From Stentor roeselii (lineage: Eukaryota > Ciliophora > Heterotrichea > Heterotrichida > Stentoridae), in contig RSEH01000007.1 of NCBI GenBank assembly GCA_006503475.1, positions 186,001 to 250,000 on the forward strand: a DNA stretch of 64,000 bases, in the 5' to 3' direction. The notes beneath the pieces are model-generated. The model was not told the DNA's origin. It worked only from the letters and a program-made list of their open reading frames with translations, and searched no databases. The translations under genes were made by a program, and so were the position numbers. Shown piece after piece: positions 29,903-38,400 of the stretch. Position 1 is the stretch's first letter. Each line of letters opens with the position of its first letter.

Positions 29903-30640
29903 TTACCTGACTCGCTTCTTTTTCGCTTTGTGATTAATCAAAACACAAGACTTTCTAGGTAGTTCAATATGAGTAGGTGTGTGATTTTTTGATAAAATCT
30001 CTTCAGTCTTTTCTAGTCTCTTCGAAAGAACTCTCAGTTGTTTATTCGATGTGAGTATTTTCGACTCAAGGTCCTCAATGATTTTCTCTCCAAGTGAATC
30101 ATTCAAACTTTTAAGTTTATCCCGAAGTTTTTCATTGATAGTCACTTGTTTTGTATACTCCTCAGAGACCCTTTTTAATTTTTCTTCAAGAATATTTTTT
30201 CCATTGTTTTCCGTAGAAAAATCACTGCAAAGTTTGAGATTCACATGTTTCAAGTATTTATCAGCAGGTTCTTTCTTTATGTGTAGCTGTTCTTCATAAG
30301 ACTTAATTAAAGAGTCCTGAGTTTTAATCTTTTCATTTAAAAAGTTGATTTCATTCTGCATCTCAGTCATTCTGCTTCTTAAGATTGAATTTTCTTTCAG
30401 GTAACAAGACTCGATCTCATTTCCTCGAATTGTTGGAGAGACCTGAGAAGTGTCAGTAAAACTATGGTCTAAAGACCGGTACTCTTTAGAGATAGCCAAG
30501 GTGCTGTGGGACTGAAAGCCTTTAAGTCGATTCCAAAGGTTTTTACTTTGAGAGACAACTTCTTTGCTCTTTGAGATAGTCTCTGAAATATCAAGCATTG
30601 CTTGATATGACTCATCTTTTACTTGGAAAACTTCTGACAT
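29903..30640 (-). CDS. Coiled-coil protein, unknown
   Basis: 245 aa, coiled coil over most of its length (about residues 75-225, with NEINFLNEKIKTQDSLIKSY and KLRDKLKSLNDSLGEKI), ending in a basic tail KAKKKRVR that could be a nuclear or microtubule-binding signal. It is separated by 21 bases from the stop of the upstream gene on the same strand. No family recognised. Confidence 0.75.
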   Translation of the reverse strand: MSEVFQVKDESYQAMLDISETISKSKEVVSQSKNLWNRLKGFQSHSTLAISKEYRSLDHSFTDTSQVSPTIRGNEIESCYLKENSILRSRMTEMQNEINFLNEKIKTQDSLIKSYEEQLHIKKEPADKYLKHVNLKLCSDFSTENNGKNILEEKLKRVSEEYTKQVTINEKLRDKLKSLNDSLGEKIIEDLESKILTSNKQLRVLSKRLEKTEEILSKNHTPTHIELPRKSCVLINHKAKKKRVR

Positions 30641-30661
30641 TGTTTATTATTAGGATTAATT

Positions 30662-31123
30662 TCAGGCATAGTTCATTAGAAACTCATGAAGTGAGGCCAT
30701 ATCTTGGCTTAATTGTGAAATGGTTTTAATGTCTTTTTCTATACTTTTCAATGCTTTTTCATTAGATTTTTCAAGAGTCACACTTCGGATATGATTGACC
30801 ATTTTTCTTTTATCTTTAGAAGCTTTGATCACCCCCAGGCAAGACTTGATTTCCTCATCAAGGTCAGGACTTCTATAAACAAAAGGTCTAGGCTTCGGGT
30901 GGATCAAGTAAAAGTTAGACTGCTCAGCCGGAGGAGCTTCTAGAATCTCTTCAGCACTCGGACACATATGAGGAAAGACCAAGTTTTTTCCATCAAACTG
31001 AGAAAAAACCTTGAAATTCTTCGGTTTTTCATATCTGTACCTCGCAGGTCTCTTCGAGCATCTTTTTTCTGGAGTTAAAAATCCTTGATTTTGAAAAAGT
31101 TGATTCATTTTCCCAACCGACAT
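30662..31123 (-). CDS. Small protein, unknown
   Basis: 153 aa, basic N-terminus with KRPARYRYEKPKNFKVF, a central HPKPRPFVYRSPDLDEEI motif and a helical C-terminal third (KALKSIEKDIKTISQLSQDM). The Pro/Tyr motif spacing resembles small ciliary or chromatin-associated proteins only loosely. It is divergent from the UEV-like gene with 29 bases between starts. Function unknown. Confidence 0.7.
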   Translation of the reverse strand: MSVGKMNQLFQNQGFLTPEKRCSKRPARYRYEKPKNFKVFSQFDGKNLVFPHMCPSAEEILEAPPAEQSNFYLIHPKPRPFVYRSPDLDEEIKSCLGVIKASKDKRKMVNHIRSVTLEKSNEKALKSIEKDIKTISQLSQDMASLHEFLMNYA

Positions 31124-31152
31124 TTACACCCTACTAATTCTCCTACTTAATA
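31124..31152. promoter_or_regulatory. 29-bp divergent promoter region
   Basis: The start codons of two divergent genes lie 29 bases apart with only CT/TA-rich sequence between them. The 31153 start is fixed by the first-exon reading frame and its 15-nt intron. Confidence 0.55.
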
Positions 31153-32721
31153 ATGTCAGAATTAAATCCAAGCGAAATTCAGCAAAAGCGGTTCGAAAGA
31201 GGTAAAAGATAAATAGAGCTGAAGCTGATTTCTCATTTAATCGGCGTGCAGACCTTTCCACGACAGACTCCATTCGGAGTGATCGTGCGAATAGTGTACC
31301 AGGCAGGAGTGATTCACTCTTCAGAAGTGATTTTTGACCTTTACTTGGAAGGCAAGTACCCGTTCCAGCCTCCCAAGCTCGTCTGTGAGTCAGTCTTCGC
31401 ATTTCCTTCAGTTTCAGACGGCCGTGATCTGGTGAATGAAATTCTGAAGCAAAAGTGGACTCCAAGTATCACTTCAGCTGACCTGATCAGCAGTATTCCG
31501 AATTTTTTCCAGTTGAACCTGCTTCGAAGTCAAGGTGAAATTTCAGTAAAGGACTATGGCAAGTTCCATTTGGGTAGTCCTTATTATCTGGAGTCCTGGG
31601 AACGGAAGGACTCAATGGGCAGTTTTTACTGCAGTGAAATTGAATTGAATAGTAAAAAAGCGGTGAAAGAAAGAATGATTGTTCTTACTCATACTGTTGT
31701 TTTAGTACTTGAATTGAATAATACTTACCCTGGAATTGGGTACCTCACAAGTTGGGCAACGTTGCAGGCTCTTCATTGTATCAGAAGGAATATCAAGGAA
31801 CCTGAAGTTGTTACTTTTGAATGGAAGCAAATTGGAGAATGTCCTTCACATAAACAGGTCTTTCGCATCAAAGATGTCAACTCGTTTATTCAGCTTCTTT
31901 CGAAAAACATGCAAAAGTTAGGAGCTGTTGTTAAAAGACACTCAGCGAAAAAACTCTTCAAAGAAGATGAAGTCAATGGAAAGGAAATCAAGAAGATGAA
32001 TATTGAAGAAATTCTTCAGGCTATTGAGGTCTATGAAGATAACTTTGAAAGTGTTATGAATCAAAGTGTTATTAATAGTTTACTTGAACTTTATCAGCGT
32101 GCCATTGAGTATTTCGCTGCTTTTAACAGCAATCAATATAATATCTTTTTGAATCGAATGCATTTGATCTTGTCGAATGAAAATGTCATGAATGTACTTC
32201 AAGGAAAAACGAGTGTGGAGGAGAGGAAAGAAGAAATTGTAGTAAAAAGTCAAAAAATTCTACAAATTAACCCGAAAAATGAACATATGCATCAACAATA
32301 CAAAGAGGAGAGTCATCTTGAGGAGAAGAAAGAAGAAAAAGTAGAGAATTTTATACTAAATGATAAGGTTGGACCTCAAATAGTGGAAAAAGAAGAAAAT
32401 GTAGAAAAAATTGAAAAAAATGAACTGAATTATAATCTTTTTCAATTTGAATCAGATAAAATCCAAATCAGTGAAATCGAAAAAAAGTTCCAAGAAGTGA
32501 AATCCCAAGATGATAAAAATTTCGACGAATTTCTCGATATCAATAAATCCTCCAACAAAGACATAAACCCAATCGACAACCCAGATCCACTCGAGCCTGA
32601 TCAAAACCTAAAACCCAATCAATCCTCAGAAGCCTTGGCAAATCTCTCAGAAAGCGATTCCTCCGATTCAGACCCTCCAAAATCATTTCAAAACGCACGA
32701 GTCGAAGACGAGTTAATATAG
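31153..32721 (+). CDS. UEV-like (UBC-fold) plus PH-like protein, one 15-nt intron
   Basis: 517 aa. Exon 1 encodes MSELNPSEIQQKRFER; a phase-1 15-nt intron (31202-31216) is followed by ELKLISHLIGV. Residues about 10-120 have the UBC fold pattern: RELKLI helix, FDLYLEGKYPFQPPKL (the YPxxPP signature) and W-S helix, but the active-site segment reads DGRDLVNEIL where an E2 has a Cys before the LDIL, so it is a ubiquitin-conjugating enzyme variant without catalytic cysteine. Residues about 130-245 (RMIVLTHTVVLVLELN, then VTFEWKQIG) look like a PH-type barrel. The last 180 residues are acidic and disordered. Fusion of these two modules is not familiar to me. Possible roles are in membrane-linked ubiquitin or trafficking. 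Confidence 0.8.
31202..31216 (+). other. 15-nt intron of the UEV-like gene
   Basis: GTAAAAGATAAATAG, phase 1; the branch TAA is in frame if the intron is retained. Removal extends the UBC fold to its N-terminal helix and an ATG in ATAATG context. Confidence 0.9.
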
Positions 32722-32728
32722 TTAAAGA

Positions 32729-35467
32729 TTAAAACTCCTTATCCCATCCAGGTTCTTCCTCATCTGGCATTCCTTTGAAAGTTTCCTGTTCCTCAATAAT
32801 CAAATCAAAATTCTGAGTCTGATTCAAAACATTTTCAATTTCCTTATCACATCTGCTAACCTTTGGTAAATAAGGAGTATTCATCTGCCTGCTAACAAGC
32901 ATCTGCCATTCAAAGCCCTTGAACCAGGGATGGCCTTTGATGCATTCGACGCTTCCCGCATCTCTAAGGGCCGGGTTTTTACTGAGTAGTTGTTCGATGA
33001 GTGCTTTTGACTGGACGTAAACAGATTCTCCAATGTTTGGGTAGTCGATTTTCCTTGCCAGGACTTTTTCATAGACGACCATGGGGTCGACGTCTTCTTC
33101 GCCGAAGGGGACATAGCCGAACAAGAACTCGAACATCATGACGCCGAGGCTCCAGTAGTCAGCAGTCCAGTTGTACCCGATGCTTAAAATGACTTCAGGA
33201 GCCATGTACTGAGGAGTGCCGAGGACTGTGTAGGTCTTTCCATTCACGAACTTAGCAGTGCCGAAGTCTATTACTTTCAAGTACCCTTCATCGTCGACTA
33301 CTACGTTTTCAGGCTTTAAGTCACGGTAAACCAGGGACTTTTCATGAAGGTCTTCAAGAACTAGCAGAAGACTTCCTACGAAGAACCTGCAGTGAGGCTC
33401 TGATATGAAGTTCATCTTTCGGATCACTTCGAATAGGTCCATTCCACGAACGTATTCAGTGAGAAAGTAAATTCTTTTCGCGTCTTTGAAGGTTTTTACT
33501 AGTTTCATGATGAAAACATGGTCGAGTTGAAGAAGAATTTCACGTTCTAAGACGATACTTTTATGCATGTTGTATTCGAAAATTTTCTGTTTGTGAACAG
33601 TTTTCAGTGCATATAAAGTTTTCTTCTTTTGATGGACTGTAAGAAAAACTACCCCAGTCAAGCCTTTTCCGAGAAGTTTGACGATTTTCAAGTCTTTTAA
33701 CTGAATTGATTCATCTTGCAGGTCGATTCGTTTGATGAGGTTGAACTTGATTTTGTCGTTGATGATCCTCAAGAAGTCTTCTCGAAAAATGACAAAAACA
33801 ATGACTCGTCCACAAGCTATGACCGTTGCAGATCGAGGAGCACTGAACAACAAGGCCCTTTCCCCAAAATAATCATTTTTACTCACTGTGCGCATGTAAA
33901 CTCCACCTTTTGTGATTTCGACTTTTCCTGATTTGATGATAAAAAGTGAATCGCCAGGGTCTTTTTCTCTGACAATTTCGACTCCGTCTCCGAATTCTTC
34001 AACACGCATGACGTGAATTATTTCGCTAAGCTGGTCATTTCCCAGGTTTCTTAAAAGAGGAACGTTTTTCAGCATTTTGATTCGGTTGTTGTTTCCCACG
34101 TTTTCTTCATATTTCCCTCCGATCGCGTTTTCGAAGTTCGATTTGGAAATGCAAGCGATGATTGTCTTGCCTTTTGATTTGACGTCAGTTGTCCAGGTTT
34201 CATTTGAGTTATGAATGATTTCTTTATCGTTGATCAAAGACATATGATTGATTTCTCGTCCTGTGAAGAGAAGACTTCCTTTGATGATGATGATCAAGTC
34301 TTTATTTTTAGCAGTTCCAGCTGGAATGACTATGTCGTTATCTTGAAAAGTGACGAGATCCATGGACTGGACGATGACTTCTTCTTGAATTTTCGAGAGT
34401 TTCTTTAAAAATTGGTTGTTTTTCACAACATGACGAATCATGTTCTTGTAAATCAAGTCCTGCAACTTGGCTCCGAAGACCTTTGTAAGAGTCTTGCTTC
34501 TAACTCCGATGCACGTCACAGGCTCATCTGCAATGACAGTCGCCGAGCGAGGAACATCAAAGAACAAGGCCTGTTCTCCGAAGCAGTCACCTTTGACTAA
34601 TTTTCCAACTTCATTTCCTCCTTTCACACAAGTGGCAGTTCCTTCTTTGATAATATAAAGAAACTTCCCAGTATCTCCTTCTCGAATAATGGCAGCTCCA
34701 GGTTCAAACTTAAAAAAAGAGATCTCTGGAATAAGAGCTTCTATCTGAGAAGCTGTAAGATTTTTAAAGACTTCAGTGTTTTCAATGAATTGCTTGTTTT
34801 CCTGGTAGTCTGCTGAGTTCACACCTGAGACCAGTCGAGAAAAGCAGTCTCTGTCCAATGCCCATAAAAAAGAGTCTTCAATGGTCTCCACCGTTGCCGT
34901 CCTTGGAGCGTTCTGCAGAAGGGCCGATTCGCCGATACTCATTCCAACCGTCAAGACATTCACCGAGAATCCCAAGATTTTCATACTGAGTTTCCCTTTG
35001 GCCACTATGAAAAAATACCTTCCTGGACTGTTTTGAACGAAAACCGTTTCGTTCCTTTTTAAGGAAAATAAAAGCATCTGGTCAATCAGAATTTGGATCT
35101 GAGAACTGGATAATTTAGAGAAAATCATGATTTTTTTCAACACTTTTTCTATGAATTCTCGTTCTTCAGAGGATTTTATCGGGTTTGTAATCTCTGCATT
35201 TGGAGCTTCGGCACCTGTTGATTGTTTTGGGATTTTGAAGAAGAATTTCAAGGGTTGCTTGTCTTTTTCTTGGTTTTGCTGACGACGGACTAGGTCTTGG
35301 CCAGGGTTTGAAGGATTTTGAGGCTTAATTGGTTTTTCAGGATTTTCTAAGGTCGGGTTTTCTTTGAGTTGATTTCCGTTTTTATTTGTCTCAGAAGGGT
35401 TGGTGTAAACAACGACTTCCTGTATCCCGTTTTTCGTTTGAGTTCCTTTGTTTGAACAGCTTCCCAT
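32729..35467 (-). CDS. cGMP-dependent protein kinase with four cyclic-nucleotide domains
   Basis: 912 aa. MGSCSNK at the N-terminus is a good myristoylation/palmitoylation signal. Four cNMP-binding domains follow at about residues 95-215, 225-345, 350-460 and 470-590. The first, second and fourth keep the phosphate-binding cassette (IGESALLQNAPRTATV, FGEQALFFDVPRSATV, FGERALLFSAPRSATV); the third has lost it. The kinase domain (about 600-860) has GKGLTGVV, the ALKTV lysine, YRDLKPEN, DFGTAKF and GTPQYMAPE, followed by an AGC-type tail. Four cNMP domains with a degenerate third is the arrangement known from apicomplexan PKG. A cGMP-regulated membrane kinase is inferred. Its stop lies 7 bases from that of the convergent UEV-like gene. 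Confidence 0.93.
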   Translation of the reverse strand: MGSCSNKGTQTKNGIQEVVVYTNPSETNKNGNQLKENPTLENPEKPIKPQNPSNPGQDLVRRQQNQEKDKQPLKFFFKIPKQSTGAEAPNAEITNPIKSSEEREFIEKVLKKIMIFSKLSSSQIQILIDQMLLFSLKRNETVFVQNSPGRYFFIVAKGKLSMKILGFSVNVLTVGMSIGESALLQNAPRTATVETIEDSFLWALDRDCFSRLVSGVNSADYQENKQFIENTEVFKNLTASQIEALIPEISFFKFEPGAAIIREGDTGKFLYIIKEGTATCVKGGNEVGKLVKGDCFGEQALFFDVPRSATVIADEPVTCIGVRSKTLTKVFGAKLQDLIYKNMIRHVVKNNQFLKKLSKIQEEVIVQSMDLVTFQDNDIVIPAGTAKNKDLIIIIKGSLLFTGREINHMSLINDKEIIHNSNETWTTDVKSKGKTIIACISKSNFENAIGGKYEENVGNNNRIKMLKNVPLLRNLGNDQLSEIIHVMRVEEFGDGVEIVREKDPGDSLFIIKSGKVEITKGGVYMRTVSKNDYFGERALLFSAPRSATVIACGRVIVFVIFREDFLRIINDKIKFNLIKRIDLQDESIQLKDLKIVKLLGKGLTGVVFLTVHQKKKTLYALKTVHKQKIFEYNMHKSIVLEREILLQLDHVFIMKLVKTFKDAKRIYFLTEYVRGMDLFEVIRKMNFISEPHCRFFVGSLLLVLEDLHEKSLVYRDLKPENVVVDDEGYLKVIDFGTAKFVNGKTYTVLGTPQYMAPEVILSIGYNWTADYWSLGVMMFEFLFGYVPFGEEDVDPMVVYEKVLARKIDYPNIGESVYVQSKALIEQLLSKNPALRDAGSVECIKGHPWFKGFEWQMLVSRQMNTPYLPKVSRCDKEIENVLNQTQNFDLIIEEQETFKGMPDEEEPGWDKEF

Positions 35468-35608
35468 CTTTACAAGTTAATGACTGGAATTTAACAAAAG
35501 CTGAATTGAAGATCAAAATAGAAAAGATTCTTAATCTGCTTTATTTCTTCAACATTTCATCCTCAATCAATCCATTTCTTTTTCTCTACAAGATAATTAT
35601 CTCAACCT

Positions 35609-36364
35609 ATGGAACAGCAGGCAGTTGCCTTAACTTTAGACGATCTTAAGTCACAGGACATTGAAAACAACAGTTGCATTGACTGTCAGTCAGATTTCAC
35701 GACTCACGTTTCAATCGACCATGGAAGTTTCATCTGTTCCACCTGCGCCGAGAGTCACTTGAAACTGGCCAATGCTTCAAAGATCATGTCAACGAGCGAC
35801 ATGATCTCAGAAGCTGAGTCTCGTTTCATGGTCAACGGCGGAAATAAAGCGTTTTCTGAGTTTCTGAAGTACTATGGCTTGATGTCGACTCCTATTAATT
35901 TCAAGTACAACACTAAAGCTGTTTGTTTTTACAGATATATGTTGAAAAAAATTTCTGTTGATCAGGAAATCGACTTGGAAATGCCGGGGCAGACGGAAGG
36001 TTGTGAACTTGTGTCAAAGTCACAGAATGTTGACTTGAACTCAACTAACATCATCGAGCCTTTATTGACCTCACAAAGCCAAGAACCTTCAATTTTCAAC
36101 AAAATGTTCAGATGTTTTTTCGTGACCTCCTCGAAAATCCAAGAAAAAGTTTCAGATAAGTTCAAAAAGTTCAGCGAAAAACCTTCAGTTAAACACGCTG
36201 AAATAAAAACTAAAGAATTTCTGGAAAGGGTAGGAAAAGGTGTTGAAAATTCAGTGAAGTCATTTTCGAGTAAGTCAAAACAGCAAAAGAATGAAAATTT
36301 AGATGAAGGTCCAACAAGTACAATAAGTCGAGAAGAGCCAGATAACATCAACTATTTGATTTAG
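35609..36364 (+). CDS. ArfGAP-like zinc-finger protein lacking the arginine finger
   Basis: 251 aa. An N-terminal CX2CX16CX2C zinc finger (CIDC to CSTC) with FICSTCAESHLKLA matches the ArfGAP layout, and GNKAFSEFLKYYG corresponds to the GN-x-A-N-x-(W/Y) helix after it. In active ArfGAPs the residues after the last Cys pair read SGxHRxLG and the Arg is catalytic; here the sequence is AESHLKLA, so His is kept but Arg is Leu. The protein may bind Arf without activating its GTPase. The C-terminal half is charged and helical. It converges on the NASP gene with 8 bases between stops. Confidence 0.8.
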   Translation: MEQQAVALTLDDLKSQDIENNSCIDCQSDFTTHVSIDHGSFICSTCAESHLKLANASKIMSTSDMISEAESRFMVNGGNKAFSEFLKYYGLMSTPINFKYNTKAVCFYRYMLKKISVDQEIDLEMPGQTEGCELVSKSQNVDLNSTNIIEPLLTSQSQEPSIFNKMFRCFFVTSSKIQEKVSDKFKKFSEKPSVKHAEIKTKEFLERVGKGVENSVKSFSSKSKQQKNENLDEGPTSTISREEPDNINYLI

Positions 36365-36372
36365 ACATTAAG

Positions 36373-37404
36373 TTAAATCGTCTTTTTTAAGTCGTTATCT
36401 TCCAATGAACTCAAGTCTTTTTGTCTGGCTTTCACATCCTCGACTGGCTTCTGAGTCTTGGGCAAGTCGAAGCGGTCCTTTAATTTTTCCTTATCATCCA
36501 GAAGTCGATCATCATTACTTTCAAGTAAATGAAAACTCTTCCGCTGGTCAATCGCGTCTTCAATTTTCATCTCGATTTCTTCAAGAACAGCTTGAAGCTC
36601 ACTGATCAGCTCAGGTTCAGTGACGCCTGAAATGTGCTCAGATAAAAGATGATGAGCTTTGCGGAAATGAGCCTCAGCGTCAGATTCCTTTCCTTTGAGA
36701 AATAAGAAGTTATGCCCGATCATGTAGTGAAGACTTGCCAGGTCTTTGTTGGAGTCTTGACTTTCAAGTAGTGCAAGAGTTTCAGTCGCTTTGATGTACT
36801 CATGACAAGCCTGCAAGAAGTTCTCAGAGTAAGACTGAAGGTCGCCTAGTCTTGACTGGACTTTAAACAAGAAGGAATTATCGCAAGGTGTTAGTTTTTC
36901 TAGAATCACTCTTGAAATTTCCAGGTTTTCCCAGGCAAGTTTCAGGTCTAAGTCGTTTTCTTCTTTGGCTTCTGAAGGGTCTCCATATGGCGAGGTTTTT
37001 TTAGCTTTTGTTGGGGAAGAGACTTCCTCGAGCTTTGATGAAAGACTTTCTGAACCTGCTTGGGACTCGTTTGAGAAGGACTTTGAAGAGTCAATTGACT
37101 CGTCGAGGGCTTTCACGTTTTCTTCAGTCAGCTGATCAGAAGATGATGCGGATTTTAAGATGGAGTCTACGGCTTCGAGATCGACTTTTGCGTCATTTTC
37201 GGTTTCATAATGAAGCAGAAGCACGTCTCCGTATGTGTAGTAAAGTTTGTATAGGCTTTCATGCAACTCTCCTAGTGAAGAGGTTAGAGAGATGAGTGAT
37301 TCGCTTAAAAGTTTTATGCAGTTTTCGTAGTCCTCAGTTTCGATCAACTCCTGAGCCTCGGTGAGGATCTGGGCAGGGTCGATATTTTGAGGCTTTTCTT
37401 GCAT
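36373..37404 (-). CDS. NASP/SHNi-TPR-type histone chaperone
   Basis: 343 aa. A TPR-like N-terminal pair (EAQELIETEDYENCIKLLSE, then ELHESLYKLYYTYGDVLLLH) is interrupted by an acidic Ser/Glu-rich insertion (about residues 75-155), followed by the SHNi-TPR motif LDLKLAWENLEISRVILEK and two further TPR-like repeats (about 170-275). That order with an acidic stretch inside is characteristic of NASP/Hif1/Sim3, which hold H3-H4 or histone H1 in the nucleus. The C-terminal 60 residues are basic and acidic. Assignment rests on this architecture and on the SHNi signature. It converges with the ArfGAP-like gene. Confidence 0.82.
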   Translation of the reverse strand: MQEKPQNIDPAQILTEAQELIETEDYENCIKLLSESLISLTSSLGELHESLYKLYYTYGDVLLLHYETENDAKVDLEAVDSILKSASSSDQLTEENVKALDESIDSSKSFSNESQAGSESLSSKLEEVSSPTKAKKTSPYGDPSEAKEENDLDLKLAWENLEISRVILEKLTPCDNSFLFKVQSRLGDLQSYSENFLQACHEYIKATETLALLESQDSNKDLASLHYMIGHNFLFLKGKESDAEAHFRKAHHLLSEHISGVTEPELISELQAVLEEIEMKIEDAIDQRKSFHLLESNDDRLLDDKEKLKDRFDLPKTQKPVEDVKARQKDLSSLEDNDLKKTI

Positions 37405-37549
37405 TATAATTACTTGGAAAAGTTTAGATTTGGGATTAAGAGATTTGAATTACTTCTTTTTTTAGTATTTTTGATCGGATTTTTAGGGATTTTAGTTTAG
37501 ATTTGAAGGATTTTATTGGTATGTAGTTTTATTTGAGTTTAGCCTTCCC

Positions 37550-37621
37550 AGCGAAGTGGCGCAGTGGAAGCGTGCTGGGATCATAACCCAGAGGTCGATG
37601 GATCAAAACCATTCTTCGCTT
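37550..37621 (+). tRNA. Initiator tRNA-Met (CAT), variant copy
   Basis: Folds as a 72-nt cloverleaf with acceptor arms AGCGAAG/CTTCGCT and the initiator hallmarks: A1-U72 pair, GGG/CCC in the anticodon stem and A54 in the T-loop. Compared with the two copies downstream it has C-to-A just before the anticodon, G-to-A in the T-loop and T instead of A as discriminator base. Pol III TTTT stop at 37623. It may be a decaying copy. Confidence 0.75.
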
Positions 37622-37823
37622 CTTTTATCAATTCTTTTTACATAAACAAACTTCACTAGTCTATTTAAAGTTTTAGTAAAAGTATCATTTTCACAAAGCT
37701 GATTACATTACAGAAATTTTAAACTAGAAATTATTTTTTTTCATCCAGATATTTAATTATTTCATCAAGCAATTAAGTTCTTTCATTAAGCCATTATTAA
37801 ATCTATAAAAACTGAAAAATTTC

Positions 37824-37895
37824 AGCGAAGTGGCGCAGTGGAAGCGTGCTGGGCTCATAACCCAGAGGTCGATGGATCGAAACCATTCTTCGCTA
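37824..37895 (+). tRNA. Initiator tRNA-Met (CAT)
   Basis: 72-nt cloverleaf, A1-U72, GGG/CCC anticodon stem, ATCGAAA T-loop, A discriminator; terminator T-run at 37897-37901. Identical to the copy at 38047. Confidence 0.95.
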
Positions 37896-38046
37896 CTTTT
37901 TATCCACTTAAGAAATTTACCCTCATATTAAAGTTTAATTAAAATCCTCATTTTCACATAAAGTTGATTTCTTTAGATTATTTTTAGATGGATTATCAAG
38001 TCCTATTATCAAATCAGTATTTAATCTACAGAAACTGAAACCTTTC

Positions 38047-38118
38047 AGCGAAGTGGCGCAGTGGAAGCGTGCTGGGCTCATAACCCAGAGGTCGATGGAT
38101 CGAAACCATTCTTCGCTA
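38047..38118 (+). tRNA. Initiator tRNA-Met (CAT)
   Basis: Same 72-nt sequence as the copy at 37824, anticodon CAT at 38079-38081, T-run at 38120-38124. Together the three lie in units of about 275 and 223 bp whose spacers are also related, so they arose by tandem duplication. Confidence 0.95.
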
Positions 38119-38279
38119 CTTTTTATTAATTTTTTTTTGTCTAAGAACTTTGAAAAACTTGATAAAGTTTTATTGAGGTAGAAAAGTTTAGAATTACGAA
38201 GAATTTTATCATTATTCTAGTCAACTTAAGACTTATTCTATGTGTTTCTTTGGGCTTCCATATTTATGGTTGTTATAAA

Positions 38280-38357
38280 ATGCGAGAGAAGTGGAGGAAG
38301 AAACGAATGCGAAGACTCAAAAAGAAACGAAAAAAGATGAGGGCTAGGGCTAAGTAA
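38280..38357 (+). CDS. RPL41: Ribosomal protein eL41
   Basis: 25 codons, reading MREKWRKKRMRRLKKK and on to KKMRARAK, followed by TAA. This is almost the universal eL41 sequence (human MRAKWRKKRMRRLKRK and on), the smallest ribosomal protein, which bridges the two subunits. A TATAAA-like GTTATAAA touches the start codon. It is short enough to be missed by gene finders but is unmistakable by sequence. It sits 161 bases after the last initiator tRNA gene. Confidence 0.97.
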   Translation: MREKWRKKRMRRLKKKRKKMRARAK

Positions 38358-38400
38358 CTTAACACTTTTCAGCATAAGTCTCTTGACTAGTTAGTTTATA

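Noticed and set aside
31124-31465. 113-codon minus-strand frame over the UEV-like gene
   Set aside because: Antisense shadow of a well-supported coding exon and promoter.
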